From the NCBI RefSeq assembly GCF_030519355.1, contig NZ_JAUMKC010000014.1, positions 84,058 through 148,057 of the forward strand: 64,000 nt of DNA. The letters run 5' to 3'. This document shows, piece after piece, positions 43,065 through 52,314 of this stretch (position 1 is its first letter; each line of letters opens with the position of its first letter). The notes below the pieces were generated by a model. It was not told the DNA's origin. It did not search any database and saw only the letters and a program-made list of their open reading frames with translations. Source of the DNA: Mucilaginibacter sp. L3T2-6. Lineage in GTDB: Bacteria; Bacteroidota; Bacteroidia; Sphingobacteriales; Sphingobacteriaceae. The position numbers and the translations under genes are program-made.

Positions 43065-43640
43065 ATGACTCAAAACTCAAAACTCAAGACTAAGGACTTG
43101 ATTCGCTGCCACTGGCCGGGAAACGACGAACTCTACATCAAATATCATGACGAAGAATGGGGTAAGGAAGTTCATGATGATAAAATACTGTTTGAGTTTT
43201 TAATACTTGAATCGGCCCAGGCTGGTTTGAGCTGGATAACCATATTGCGCCGCCGTGAAAATTACCGGAAGGCATTTGCTGATTTTGATGTAAACAAGGT
43301 TGCAGCGTTTACTGATGCGGATGTTGAGCGCCTGATGCAGGACGAAGGCATCATCCGCAATCGTCTGAAAGTACTGGCCGCAATAAATAATGCAAAGCTG
43401 TTTATACAGGTACAGAAGGAGTTCGGCTCTTTTGATAAATACCTGTATGGCTTTATGCCCGATGGTAAACCTATTAATAATACCACCGGCTCGACCCCTG
43501 CCAGCACGCCGATTTCTGACGCCATCAGCAAGGATATGAAAAAGCGCGGCTTCAAATTTTTTGGCACAACAATATGCTATGCCCACATGCAGGCCACCGG
43601 TATGGTGAATGACCATATACCCACCTGTTCATTTAAGTGA
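43065..43640 (+). CDS. tag: DNA-3-methyladenine glycosylase I
   Basis: A 191-residue base-excision repair enzyme that removes 3-methyladenine from alkylated DNA. Characteristic segments are RCHWPGNDELYIKYHDEEWGKEVHDD near the start, the catalytic Glu region FLILESAQAGLSW, then the zinc ligands: a Cys in the opening RCHW motif and CYAH plus HIPTC near the C-terminus. The length matches the family. With the nearby ATL gene it gives two alkylation-damage proteins within 2 kb, although they are not in one operon. Confidence 0.93.
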   Translation: MTQNSKLKTKDLIRCHWPGNDELYIKYHDEEWGKEVHDDKILFEFLILESAQAGLSWITILRRRENYRKAFADFDVNKVAAFTDADVERLMQDEGIIRNRLKVLAAINNAKLFIQVQKEFGSFDKYLYGFMPDGKPINNTTGSTPASTPISDAISKDMKKRGFKFFGTTICYAHMQATGMVNDHIPTCSFK

Positions 43641-43716
43641 TTAAAGCGATTTTAAAAAAAAGGTTACACCGGTTACCCAAATAACCAATCCTGATACGGT
43701 CGGCCAAATCTATTTT

Positions 43717-43830
43717 CAATCGGTGAAATCACTTAAAGATTGTATTTTTGAAAACATCGTTTATGAAATCGCCTTTCGACGAAATGTAATCTGTGCAATC
43801 GGTGAAATCATTCCCAAATCGGTGTAATCA
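43717..43830 (+). repeat. Spaced direct repeats upstream of polA
   Basis: CAATCGGTGAAATCA occurs at 43717-43731 and 43796-43810, and a variant AAATCGGTGTAATCA at 43816-43830, ten bases before the polA start codon. The core resembles short sequences scattered through intergenic DNA of many Bacteroidota. The repeats sit in the probable polA leader. Confidence 0.6.
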
Positions 43831-43839
43831 AAAATAATT

Positions 43840-46650
43840 ATGAAGAAGTTATTCCTTTTAGATGGCATGGCCCTTATTTACCGGGCGCATTTTGCACTAA
43901 GCAAAACACCACGCTTTACCTCAGGCGGGTTGAACACCTCGGCGGTAATGGGCTTTACCAATACCCTGCTGGAGGTTTTGCGCAAGGAAAAACCTACCCA
44001 CATGGCCGTGGTTTTTGATACCGACGCGCCAACAGAACGTCATACCGACTTTGCTGATTATAAAGGTCACAGGGAAGCCATGCCGGAGGATTTGAGCAAA
44101 GCCTTACCCTACATTCAAAAAGTTATACTTGGCTTTAATATACCCGTTATTACCTCTGACGGTTATGAAGCTGATGACATCATCGGCACCCTCGCCAAAA
44201 AAGCAGAAGCGCAGGGCTACCAGGTTTATTGCATGACCCCTGATAAGGATTTCGCGCAGCTGGTGTCTGATAATATCTTCATCTACAAGCCTGCCCGCAT
44301 GGGCAACGAGATGGAGATACTGGGTGTAAAAGAAGTACTGGCGAAGTGGGAGATTGAGCGCGTGGAACAAGTGATAGATATTCTTGGTCTTTGGGGCGAT
44401 GCGGTGGATAACATCCCTGGCATCCCCGGCATCGGCGAGAAAACCGCTAAGGCGCTGATAAAACAATATGGCTCAATGGAGGAGATCATCGCTCACAGCC
44501 ATGAACTGAAAGGGAAGCAGCGTGAGAATGTGGAGCAATTTGCTGAGCAGGGTTTATTATCAAAAAAACTGGCCACGATTAACCTGGGTGTACCGGTTGA
44601 ACTGGACGAAGCGGGCCTGGAAATATGTGCGCCAAGCAAAGATTTATTGGAGCCATTGTTTGCCGAACTGGAATTCCGCACCCTGGGCCGCCGCGTTTTC
44701 GGCGACGATTTCAGCATTACTGAAACCAAAGCTGTATCGGTACAAACCGATCTCTTTGGCAGTCCGGTTGCAGAGGGCCGCACCTCTATGACGGTTGATG
44801 TGCAGGATATTTATGAACCGCCTGCACCAGCGGATATAAAAAACATTAATACCGTTCCGCATGAATACCATCTGGCGGATACCTTTGAAAAACGAGCTGA
44901 ACTGATCGGTCTGCTCAGGACGCAAAAAACGTTTTGTTTCGATACAGAAACTACCGGCACAGACGCAAACCATTGCGAGCTGGTAGGTTTGTCGTTTGCC
45001 ATAAAACCGGGCGAAGGATGGTATGTACCTGTCCCTCCGGATCAAAATGAAGCTACAGCCATTGCGCAGGAATTTAAGCCGGTACTGGAAGATGCTTCCA
45101 TCGGTAAAACCGGACAGAACCTTAAATTCGATATCCTGATGCTGAAATGGTATGGCGTGGAAGTAAAAGGCGACCTGTTTGATACCATGATGGCACACTA
45201 CATTATCGACCCGGATACCCGCCATAACATGGACATACTGTCGGAAAATTACCTGGGGTATAAACCGGTAAGCATTACGGAGCTAATTGGCGCCAAAGGC
45301 AAAGGCCAGGGCAATATGCGCGATGTGGAGATAGAAAAAATAAAAGAATATGCAGCGGAAGATGCGGATATCACCCTTCAGCTCCGCACTGTTTTCGAGC
45401 CGAAACTTAAGAACGCCGAGGCTGAAAAACTGATACATGAAGTAGAGCACCCGTTGATTTATGTTTTAGCCGACATGGAATATGCCGGGGTACGTATTGA
45501 CGATAATACGCTGAAAGATTTTTCGAAAGAACTGGAGGGCGATATCGCCAGGCTTGAAAAAACGGTTTACGAAAAGGCCGGCGTGCGTTTTAATATTGCC
45601 TCCCCCAAGCAACTAGGCGAAGTGCTGTTCGAAAAGCTGATGCTCGATCCCAAAGCCAAGAAAACCAAGACCGGGCAGTATCAAACCGGCGAAGATGTGC
45701 TGCTTTCGCTTGCCTCCAAAAGCGATATTGTGCGTGACATTCTGGATTACCGCCAGTTGCAAAAACTAAAATCAACTTATGTAGACGCACTGCCTACGAT
45801 GGTTAACCCTAAAACAGGCCGCGTGCACACCTCATATAACCAGGCGGTAGCTGCCACAGGCCGCTTAAGCTCAACCAACCCTAACTTACAAAATATCCCT
45901 ATCCGCACAGAGCGCGGCCGGGAGGTAAGAAAGGCATTTATCCCGCGGGATGAAAACCATACTATTGTGTCTGCGGATTACTCGCAGATAGAGCTGCGCA
46001 TCATTGCCGAGATCAGCAAGGATAAAAACATGATGGATGCCTTTGTGAATAACCTCGACATCCATACCGCCACTGCCGCAAACGTGTACGGGGTTGCCCT
46101 TGACCAGGTAACCGGCGACCAGCGCCGCAATGCCAAGGCTGTAAATTTTGGTATCATCTACGGTCAGTCGGCGTTTGGTTTATCGCAAAGCCTGGGCATT
46201 CCGCGCAAAGAGGCTGCTGAAATTATAGAAAACTATTTCCTGCAGTTCCCGGGCATTAAAAATTATATGGCAGATACCATGAACTTTGCGAGGGAGAACG
46301 GTTATGTATGTACCCTGATGGGCCGTCGCCGCTACCTGCGCGATATCAACTCTGCTAATGCAACCGTGCGTGGCTTTGCCGAGCGAAACGCTATTAACGC
46401 CCCGATACAGGGCTCGGCGGCCGACATGATTAAGATCGCGATGATTAATATCCACCGCGAATTTTGCGCTAAAAATCTCGGCTCACGCATGACCATGCAG
46501 GTGCATGACGAATTGGTTTTCGATGTGCCTTTTAACGAACTGGATATCGTAAAACCCATCATCATGGATAACATGAAGAATGCCATTAAAACTACTGTAC
46601 CGATAATGGTGGAGATTGGAACGGGCATGAATTGGTTAGAAGCGCATTGA
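43840..46650 (+). CDS. polA: DNA polymerase I
   Basis: A 936-residue polymerase for gap filling and Okazaki-fragment processing. Residues 1-300 form the 5'-3' flap exonuclease (FDTDAPTERH, EADDIIGTLAKKA, GVPGIGEKTA-like IPGIPGIGEKTAKALI). The 3'-5' proofreading domain is intact, with F-D-T-E-T-T-G-T-D near 366-374. The polymerase domain shows VSADYSQIELR (motif A, near 712), the O-helix RRNAKAVNFGIIYGQSAFG and MQVHDELVFDVP (motif C, near 886). Length and order are standard. The gene is monocistronic. Confidence 0.96.
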   Translation: MKKLFLLDGMALIYRAHFALSKTPRFTSGGLNTSAVMGFTNTLLEVLRKEKPTHMAVVFDTDAPTERHTDFADYKGHREAMPEDLSKALPYIQKVILGFNIPVITSDGYEADDIIGTLAKKAEAQGYQVYCMTPDKDFAQLVSDNIFIYKPARMGNEMEILGVKEVLAKWEIERVEQVIDILGLWGDAVDNIPGIPGIGEKTAKALIKQYGSMEEIIAHSHELKGKQRENVEQFAEQGLLSKKLATINLGVPVELDEAGLEICAPSKDLLEPLFAELEFRTLGRRVFGDDFSITETKAVSVQTDLFGSPVAEGRTSMTVDVQDIYEPPAPADIKNINTVPHEYHLADTFEKRAELIGLLRTQKTFCFDTETTGTDANHCELVGLSFAIKPGEGWYVPVPPDQNEATAIAQEFKPVLEDASIGKTGQNLKFDILMLKWYGVEVKGDLFDTMMAHYIIDPDTRHNMDILSENYLGYKPVSITELIGAKGKGQGNMRDVEIEKIKEYAAEDADITLQLRTVFEPKLKNAEAEKLIHEVEHPLIYVLADMEYAGVRIDDNTLKDFSKELEGDIARLEKTVYEKAGVRFNIASPKQLGEVLFEKLMLDPKAKKTKTGQYQTGEDVLLSLASKSDIVRDILDYRQLQKLKSTYVDALPTMVNPKTGRVHTSYNQAVAATGRLSSTNPNLQNIPIRTERGREVRKAFIPRDENHTIVSADYSQIELRIIAEISKDKNMMDAFVNNLDIHTATAANVYGVALDQVTGDQRRNAKAVNFGIIYGQSAFGLSQSLGIPRKEAAEIIENYFLQFPGIKNYMADTMNFARENGYVCTLMGRRRYLRDINSANATVRGFAERNAINAPIQGSAADMIKIAMINIHREFCAKNLGSRMTMQVHDELVFDVPFNELDIVKPIIMDNMKNAIKTTVPIMVEIGTGMNWLEAH

Positions 46651-46694
46651 TTGATAGTAAGGGACTGAATGAGTTCGGTCAGGTTGATTAAGTT

Positions 46695-46736
46695 AAATTG
46701 TGTACAACAATTTCCAAATTGAATAAGTTATATTTG
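46695..46736 (+). promoter_or_regulatory. Promoter with operator-like palindrome for the Uma2 gene
   Basis: An exact TAnnTTTG box (TATATTTG, 46729-46736) lies 18 bases before the Uma2 ATG. Just upstream is the perfect interrupted palindrome AAATTGT-GTACA-ACAATTT (46695-46713), covering the -33 region. No TTTG is found at the ideal distance, so the palindrome may be an activator or repressor site. Confidence 0.5.
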
Positions 46737-46754
46737 TGATAGAGGTTAAAAATT

Positions 46755-47306
46755 ATGAACACCGGACATAAATATACAAAGCATATACCGGAGGTGCCGG
46801 AAACAGCGCTTGATATTTACCGCATGTTGCCGGAGGGAACACGTTGTGAAGTGATTTTTAACGAATTAATTATGTCGCCATCTCCTTCATCACAACACCA
46901 GTTTTTACTTTCCGACCTTCACGGACTTTTATATGATTTTCTGAAAGGAAAAAATATAGCGAAAGCCGTTTTATCGCCGTTCGATGTATATTTTGAAAAT
47001 TACGTTTCGGCGGTGCAGCCGGATCTTATTGTTTTGTTAAACGAGACTCTGAACAAAGTAGAAAAAGATGGCCTTTATGGAGCTCCGGATATTGCGATTG
47101 AAATTCTTTCGCAAAATAAGAGCCACGATACCAAACGCAAACGCGCGCTATATGAAAAGGCTGGTGTTAAAGAATATTTTATGATCGACCCGGAAAATAA
47201 AAATGTAACCTTGCTTACGCTAAATGCTTCGGGATTCTATGAGCAGACTTATGAGGAAACCGGCGTGCTTAAATCCCGCGTAATAGACTGCAATATTACC
47301 TTTTAA
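46755..47306 (+). CDS. Uma2 family (DUF820) PD-(D/E)xK nuclease-like protein
   Basis: A 183-residue protein of the Uma2 family, with the restriction-endonuclease-like fold. The active-site pattern is visible as AVQPDLIVLL (Asp), then APDIAIEILSQNKSHDTKRKRALYEKAGVKEYFMIDP, providing the E-x-L-S-x-x-K arrangement of the family. Uma2 proteins are abundant in some bacteria and their substrates are not known. It has its own promoter and a strong terminator, so it is a stand-alone gene. Confidence 0.88.
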   Translation: MNTGHKYTKHIPEVPETALDIYRMLPEGTRCEVIFNELIMSPSPSSQHQFLLSDLHGLLYDFLKGKNIAKAVLSPFDVYFENYVSAVQPDLIVLLNETLNKVEKDGLYGAPDIAIEILSQNKSHDTKRKRALYEKAGVKEYFMIDPENKNVTLLTLNASGFYEQTYEETGVLKSRVIDCNITF

Positions 47307-47319
47307 GGGTTAAAATTCA

Positions 47320-47350
47320 GCCTAACGAAGCTTTTGAAACTTCGTTAGGC
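47320..47350. terminator. Bidirectional terminator-like hairpin
   Basis: The perfect 11-bp stem GCCTAACGAAG / CTTCGTTAGGC with a nine-base loop stands between the Uma2 gene and the convergent glycosidase gene, though the flanking T tract is weak. Confidence 0.65.
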
Positions 47351-47358
47351 CCGGGTAA

Positions 47359-49743
47359 CTATATCCGGAAACTATTATCCCCTGCTTTTAATAAATAAGT
47401 TTTACCCTTCCAAACAAATGTTCCGCTTGTTTTAGCAGGAAGCATAATACTTATATTCCACTTGCTGCCATTCGTTTTGTAAGCAACCGATAATTTGCCA
47501 TTCGGATGCGGGATCTCGCCGCTGGCTGTTTTTATATCTCCCAGATGCGGCTCAATTTTTACTTTGGCAAAGCCCGGCGCACGACTGTCGATACCCAGCA
47601 CCGTTCTGAAAAATTCAATGTTCGGGCTGGCCCCCCACGCATGGCAATCAGAGCGGCTGTTGGGCAGATCGGATATTTCGGCCCAGGTAGTAAGGCCCAT
47701 TTTGATGTTGTTGCGCCAAACATCCAGCCACTTCATATAATCATTACCCAGACCGCCTCGTACCAGCGCCAGGTGCATATAATATTTAAAGTAGATGGTA
47801 CATTGAGTTAGCGTAGTGTCGCTTAAAATTTTGCGGCACAGGGCCGGCGCGCCGGCCTCGGTCATCACACCGGTTAAAATAGCCATCGAATTGGCATGCT
47901 GCGAAAACTTGTCCTTGTCTTCAGTGTCACCGTATAAGCCTCTTGCTGCGTCCCAGTATCTTGCCTGGATAGTCTTTTTTAATTGTGCGGCCTTTGCTTT
48001 ATATAAAGCCGCGTAGGACGGCATTCCCAATTTTGCTTCCATTTCGGCCGCCTGCTGATAGGCCATCAGCAGTTGCATATCCAGTATGGATGAACCGCCT
48101 TTGCTCCCCTTCGGCGGCATGCCATAATCCCAGCCGCCGGACCAGTCGACAAATGTCCAGTATGGCGTATTTTTCAATGAACCATCTGCCTGCTGGTATC
48201 TGCTGAAGAAATCGAGCACGGTGCGTTCGCCGGCCAGCTTTTCTTTTACAAAATTGCTGTCGGGGCGGTACATCCAAAAATCATGCAATACACCAATGTA
48301 CCACAGGGAAAATGTCGAAATGATCTGCGGACTGTATGACGGGTGCCGGCTCAGGGTCAACCCTTCGGCAATCCGCGAATGATCCATCAGGTTGATGGCA
48401 TTACGGGCCAGCCTGTCGTCGCCGCTGTTGTAGTACGATATCATCATTTGTATGCGTCCATCACCAATATATTGTAATTGTTCGTAATACGGGCAATCCA
48501 TATAGGTCTCAATGGCATCCATGCGCGCAGTACGCCAGCCAATATCAAGTATCTGCTGCATTTCGGGATTGTCGGTAGTTAATTTTGCATTCAGCCGGAA
48601 TGGATAGCCGGTTGACGTGCCGTAAATGTCGTCAATAACCAGCGGTTCATCTTTGGTGTGCACAATCAGGCGGATATAGCGATATGTGCGCCAATACAGA
48701 GAGTTGAATACCTGTCCGTCGCTTCCATCGCTTATCAGGCTGTCCTTGCGGCCGGCAAAATCCTTGCCATCCACATCGTTCCTGTTGCCCTTGCGCGAAC
48801 CGTATTTTTTCAGGTTATCAAAAAGCGCCTCGTTATAACAAAGCGATATGCCCGCATCTTTTCCCTTACTGAAGTTAAGCGTAACATACGCATTGGTGAG
48901 GTAAGTTTGGTCGAGCAGCAAAGTGGCAGGGGTATTGGCAGGTATGGTCAACTGAGTTTTTGTCGCGGGGAATGAAGCCGGAACGGTAACCCCGTCAGCT
49001 TTTCGCAATGAGGGTATCCGTTGATAAACCCTGTCCATCTGTGGTATTACTGAGGGCACCAGCATCCAGCCGAAGGCATCGGCCATACCCTTGGGCTTGC
49101 CATGCTCCATTTGCCCCGCGGTTGGCCAGTTGCTGTCGTCCAGATCCGGCGACATGGCATTCTTTACCGTCTTGCTTTCATCGATCAGCTCTCCGGGTCC
49201 TGCCACATAATATGCGCCATAACCAATACTGCCGCTAATGGGCTGATAGGCTTTATCGCGGATGCACTTCCAGCTATTGTTGGTATTTAATATCTCTTCG
49301 GCAGCAGTTTTACCTTGCAAAATAAATGCGGTGCGCAACGATATTTGCGCCTCGGGCCGGTATTCAGCCTCGTTCCACACAATGGCCGACACGGTATTTT
49401 TTCCTTGTTTAAGGTACGGTGCAAGGTCCGCCTTTTCATAGTTCCAGTAATAAGTATCGCCGCGGGCAGGCCCTAATGAAACCAGCGTACCATTAACATA
49501 TAATTTGTAGCGGTTATCCGCCGAGACGTTTACGATGAAAGACGCCGGTTTGCCAGCCAGGTTGATACTTTTCCTGAAATAAAAAATGCCATAATCCCGG
49601 CCGGTTTCATTTTTAGCGGCTATCCAGTAAGCGTTCCAGGGTTTGGTAAGGATAGTTTCATCCGCAGCATTAACCTGCGCATTACAGGGACGGACCAGCA
49701 ACAGACTGCCGGCAACAAATAAAGTTGCTAAAATTGATCTCAT
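47359..49743 (-). CDS. Exported alpha-L-rhamnosidase-like glycoside hydrolase (GH78-like)
   Basis: A 794-residue secreted protein with a signal peptide (MRSILATLFVAGSLLLVRPCNAQ). The N-terminal domain (PWNAYWIAAKNETGRDYGIFYFRKSINL, SADNRYKLYVNGTLVSLGPARGD) is the beta-sandwich common in GH78. The central six-hairpin barrel shows TYMDCPYYEQLQYIGDGRIQMMISYY, FVDWSGGWDYGMPPKGSKGGSS and LTTWAEISDLPNSRSDCHAWGASPN with the acidic residues typical of the catalytic site, and a beta-sandwich closes the chain. It probably removes terminal rhamnose from plant glycans, but the exact specificity is unknown. No PUL genes such as SusC/SusD flank it. Confidence 0.82.
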   Translation of the reverse strand: MRSILATLFVAGSLLLVRPCNAQVNAADETILTKPWNAYWIAAKNETGRDYGIFYFRKSINLAGKPASFIVNVSADNRYKLYVNGTLVSLGPARGDTYYWNYEKADLAPYLKQGKNTVSAIVWNEAEYRPEAQISLRTAFILQGKTAAEEILNTNNSWKCIRDKAYQPISGSIGYGAYYVAGPGELIDESKTVKNAMSPDLDDSNWPTAGQMEHGKPKGMADAFGWMLVPSVIPQMDRVYQRIPSLRKADGVTVPASFPATKTQLTIPANTPATLLLDQTYLTNAYVTLNFSKGKDAGISLCYNEALFDNLKKYGSRKGNRNDVDGKDFAGRKDSLISDGSDGQVFNSLYWRTYRYIRLIVHTKDEPLVIDDIYGTSTGYPFRLNAKLTTDNPEMQQILDIGWRTARMDAIETYMDCPYYEQLQYIGDGRIQMMISYYNSGDDRLARNAINLMDHSRIAEGLTLSRHPSYSPQIISTFSLWYIGVLHDFWMYRPDSNFVKEKLAGERTVLDFFSRYQQADGSLKNTPYWTFVDWSGGWDYGMPPKGSKGGSSILDMQLLMAYQQAAEMEAKLGMPSYAALYKAKAAQLKKTIQARYWDAARGLYGDTEDKDKFSQHANSMAILTGVMTEAGAPALCRKILSDTTLTQCTIYFKYYMHLALVRGGLGNDYMKWLDVWRNNIKMGLTTWAEISDLPNSRSDCHAWGASPNIEFFRTVLGIDSRAPGFAKVKIEPHLGDIKTASGEIPHPNGKLSVAYKTNGSKWNISIMLPAKTSGTFVWKGKTYLLKAGDNSFRI

Positions 49744-49920
49744 GGCTTTGGTTTATATTCCTAAAGTAATCAGGTTTAAATATATAAATCATCCTTTACT
49801 GTCTTGGTGTTTTGTTATGTTTATTAACGCAGGGTGTTACCCTGGATGAAACGGGCCAGTAGGCTCCAAAAGTTTTTTTCTAACCAAAAAGTCTATCTTT
49901 ATTTCACCAACCTGACACTA

Positions 49921-52314
49921 ATGGATGTTTTAAATGCGATATTACTGATAGTAATACTGATTGTAATTGTAAGTCACCGTTCCGCCCTCAGGGAAAAACT
50001 TGAAGTGCTGGAATACAAACTTATTGAAATACAGAACCTTTTAGCCAAAACGCAGCACGAGAATAAAATGGCTGAGAAAAAGCAGCCTGAGCAGCCTACG
50101 GTTGCTGTGAGGCAGCCCGAGCCGGTAAAGCCTCCCGAGCCGCCGAAACCCGTACCAGTAGCGCTGCCAACACCTCCGGTAGAAATAAAACCCCAGCCTG
50201 TTGTCGAAAGGCAGCCGGAAGTAATTTCGGATAGCCTGTCGTCTATTCGTAAGCGAGTGCTTGTTCCTCCTCCTGCACCGCAGATAGTTAAAAAGGCACC
50301 CTCTTTTTTTGAGCGCTACCCCGACCTTGAAAAATTTATCGGCGAAAACCTGGTCAACAAAATTGGTATCGCTATACTGGTGCTGGCCATTGGCTTTTTT
50401 GTAAAGTACGCTATCGATAACAATTGGATAGGTTCGGTAGGCCGCGTGGGCATTGGCATTGTATGCGGTGGTATATTAATCGGTTTTGCACACCGTTTGC
50501 GAAATAGCTACAGGGCATTTAGCTCGGTGCTGGTTGGCGGCGGTTTGGCGGTGTTTTATTTTACCATCACCCTTGCCTTCCAGGACTTCCACCTGTTTAC
50601 ACAGATTGTTGCCCTGGCTATCCTTATCGTTATCACCGTTTTTGCGGTAGTTCTTGCCTTGCTTTATGACAAGCAGGAACTGGCCATAATAGCTTTGGTA
50701 GGCGGTTTTGGGAGTCCATTTATGGTGAGTAATGGCAGCAACAATTATAACGGCCTGTTTATATATCTGCTGGTGCTGAATGCCGGCTTGCTGATAATTG
50801 CCTTATATAAAGCATGGCGCATTCTTAATATTACATCGTTCGGGTTATCTGTATTGGTATTTGCAACGGTATTGTACGCGCTCAATACTAGCACCTATGT
50901 TATAGGCTTAAGATTTGCCACCATCTTTTACCTGCTGTTTTTTGTTATCAATATTATTAACAACATTCGCGAAAATAAGCGCTTCCTTGCTGCTGATTTT
51001 ACTATCTTGCTGGTTAATACGGCGCTTTACTTTGCAACCGGACTGTACCTGCTTACCGAAATGGGCCTGCCGCAATACCGCGGTCTGTTCAGTGCGAGTT
51101 TGGCAGTGATTAACCTCGTGCTGTCGTACGTGTTATTCCGTAACCGTAAAGTAGACCCGAACGTTCTTTACCTGCTGATTGGCATAACACTCACCTTTAT
51201 CTCGCTTACGGCGCCAATACAGCTGCACGGTAATTATATTACGCTGTTCTGGGCTTCGGAGACGGTACTTCTTTACTGGTTGTATCAAAAATCGGGTATT
51301 AAACTGATGAAGCTTACCTCGGTTGTTTTATGGTTTGCCATGCTGGTTAGCCTTGTGATGGATTTATTCCAAATCTATTCGGATACAAGCATTCCGCTTA
51401 CTATCATCGCTAACAAGGGCTTTATCACTACTATTATTGCCGCCGTAAGCTCGTACCTGATGTATATTTTGGTGATGCGGGATAATGATGCCGGCATATA
51501 TGGAATTATTATCAGCAGCCGGGTTTATCGCATAACCGCATTAGTACTATTGTTCATCAGCGGCTTGCTTGAACTTAATCATCAGGTATCACATTATTAC
51601 CCGTCTGCCAGCCTTAATATGGTGTACTTATCGCTGTATGTTTCGGTATTTGTGTGTTTGTTAAATGCCATATCTGCCAGGTTAAACAATATCAAATACA
51701 ATGGCTCCGCCGGGATTATCCTCACGGCCATCACTATTGCTATTTACCTCTGCTGCAACGGCATATGGTTCGACGTGCTGAGGCAAATGCTTGTCGCCAA
51801 TACACCTAACGTATCTCACTTTATCGTGCACTGGCTAAGCGCGGTAGTTATCGGTATGCTGATATATAATTTTATCAGCGCATGCCAGGAAAAGCTGGAA
51901 GAAAGCGCAAAGCCCCTTATTTCGTGTGTAATAGCTGTGGGCATAATGATATTCCTGAGTATTGAGTTTTGCTTACTGAGCGAGCTGTTGTTTTATTCAA
52001 AATCAAACAATATCGAAAAAATACAAACCGTCTACATAAAAACTGCACTGCCGGTTTTGTGGGGACTGCTGTCGTTTGCATTTATGTGGGTAGGTATGCG
52101 TTTAAAATATAAAACCCTGCGTATTATTTCGCTCACGCTTTTTTCAGTTACGCTGCTCAAGCTATTTTTGTTCGATATTGTAGATATACCGATTGCGGGG
52201 AAAATTGCAGCCTTTTTCTGTCTGGGCGTGCTGCTGCTGATAATTTCGTTTATGTATCAAAAAGTCAAAAAAATATTAGTTGAGGATGAAACAGCATCTA
52301 AGAAAGATGAATAA
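49921..52314 (+). CDS. DUF2339 polytopic membrane protein
   Basis: A 797-residue membrane protein. A first helix near residues 1-20 (MDVLNAILLIVILIVIVSH) is followed by a coiled coil and a proline-rich linker (about 55-110: QPEPVKPPEPPKPVPVALP). The rest is about 20 membrane helices, starting FIGENLVNKIGIAILVLAIGFFVKYAIDNNWIG, which is the DUF2339 signature. I chose the ATG at 49921 for the MDVLN start; an in-frame upstream ATG at 49834 would add 29 residues with no recognised role. It overlaps the DUF3999 gene by eight bases. The pair is common in Bacteroidota and its function is unknown. Confidence 0.85.
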   Translation: MDVLNAILLIVILIVIVSHRSALREKLEVLEYKLIEIQNLLAKTQHENKMAEKKQPEQPTVAVRQPEPVKPPEPPKPVPVALPTPPVEIKPQPVVERQPEVISDSLSSIRKRVLVPPPAPQIVKKAPSFFERYPDLEKFIGENLVNKIGIAILVLAIGFFVKYAIDNNWIGSVGRVGIGIVCGGILIGFAHRLRNSYRAFSSVLVGGGLAVFYFTITLAFQDFHLFTQIVALAILIVITVFAVVLALLYDKQELAIIALVGGFGSPFMVSNGSNNYNGLFIYLLVLNAGLLIIALYKAWRILNITSFGLSVLVFATVLYALNTSTYVIGLRFATIFYLLFFVINIINNIRENKRFLAADFTILLVNTALYFATGLYLLTEMGLPQYRGLFSASLAVINLVLSYVLFRNRKVDPNVLYLLIGITLTFISLTAPIQLHGNYITLFWASETVLLYWLYQKSGIKLMKLTSVVLWFAMLVSLVMDLFQIYSDTSIPLTIIANKGFITTIIAAVSSYLMYILVMRDNDAGIYGIIISSRVYRITALVLLFISGLLELNHQVSHYYPSASLNMVYLSLYVSVFVCLLNAISARLNNIKYNGSAGIILTAITIAIYLCCNGIWFDVLRQMLVANTPNVSHFIVHWLSAVVIGMLIYNFISACQEKLEESAKPLISCVIAVGIMIFLSIEFCLLSELLFYSKSNNIEKIQTVYIKTALPVLWGLLSFAFMWVGMRLKYKTLRIISLTLFSVTLLKLFLFDIVDIPIAGKIAAFFCLGVLLLIISFMYQKVKKILVEDETASKKDE

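Noticed and set aside
47359..49743. Polysaccharide utilisation locus around the GH78-like gene
   Set aside because: No SusC/SusD pair, regulator or second carbohydrate-active enzyme is adjacent.
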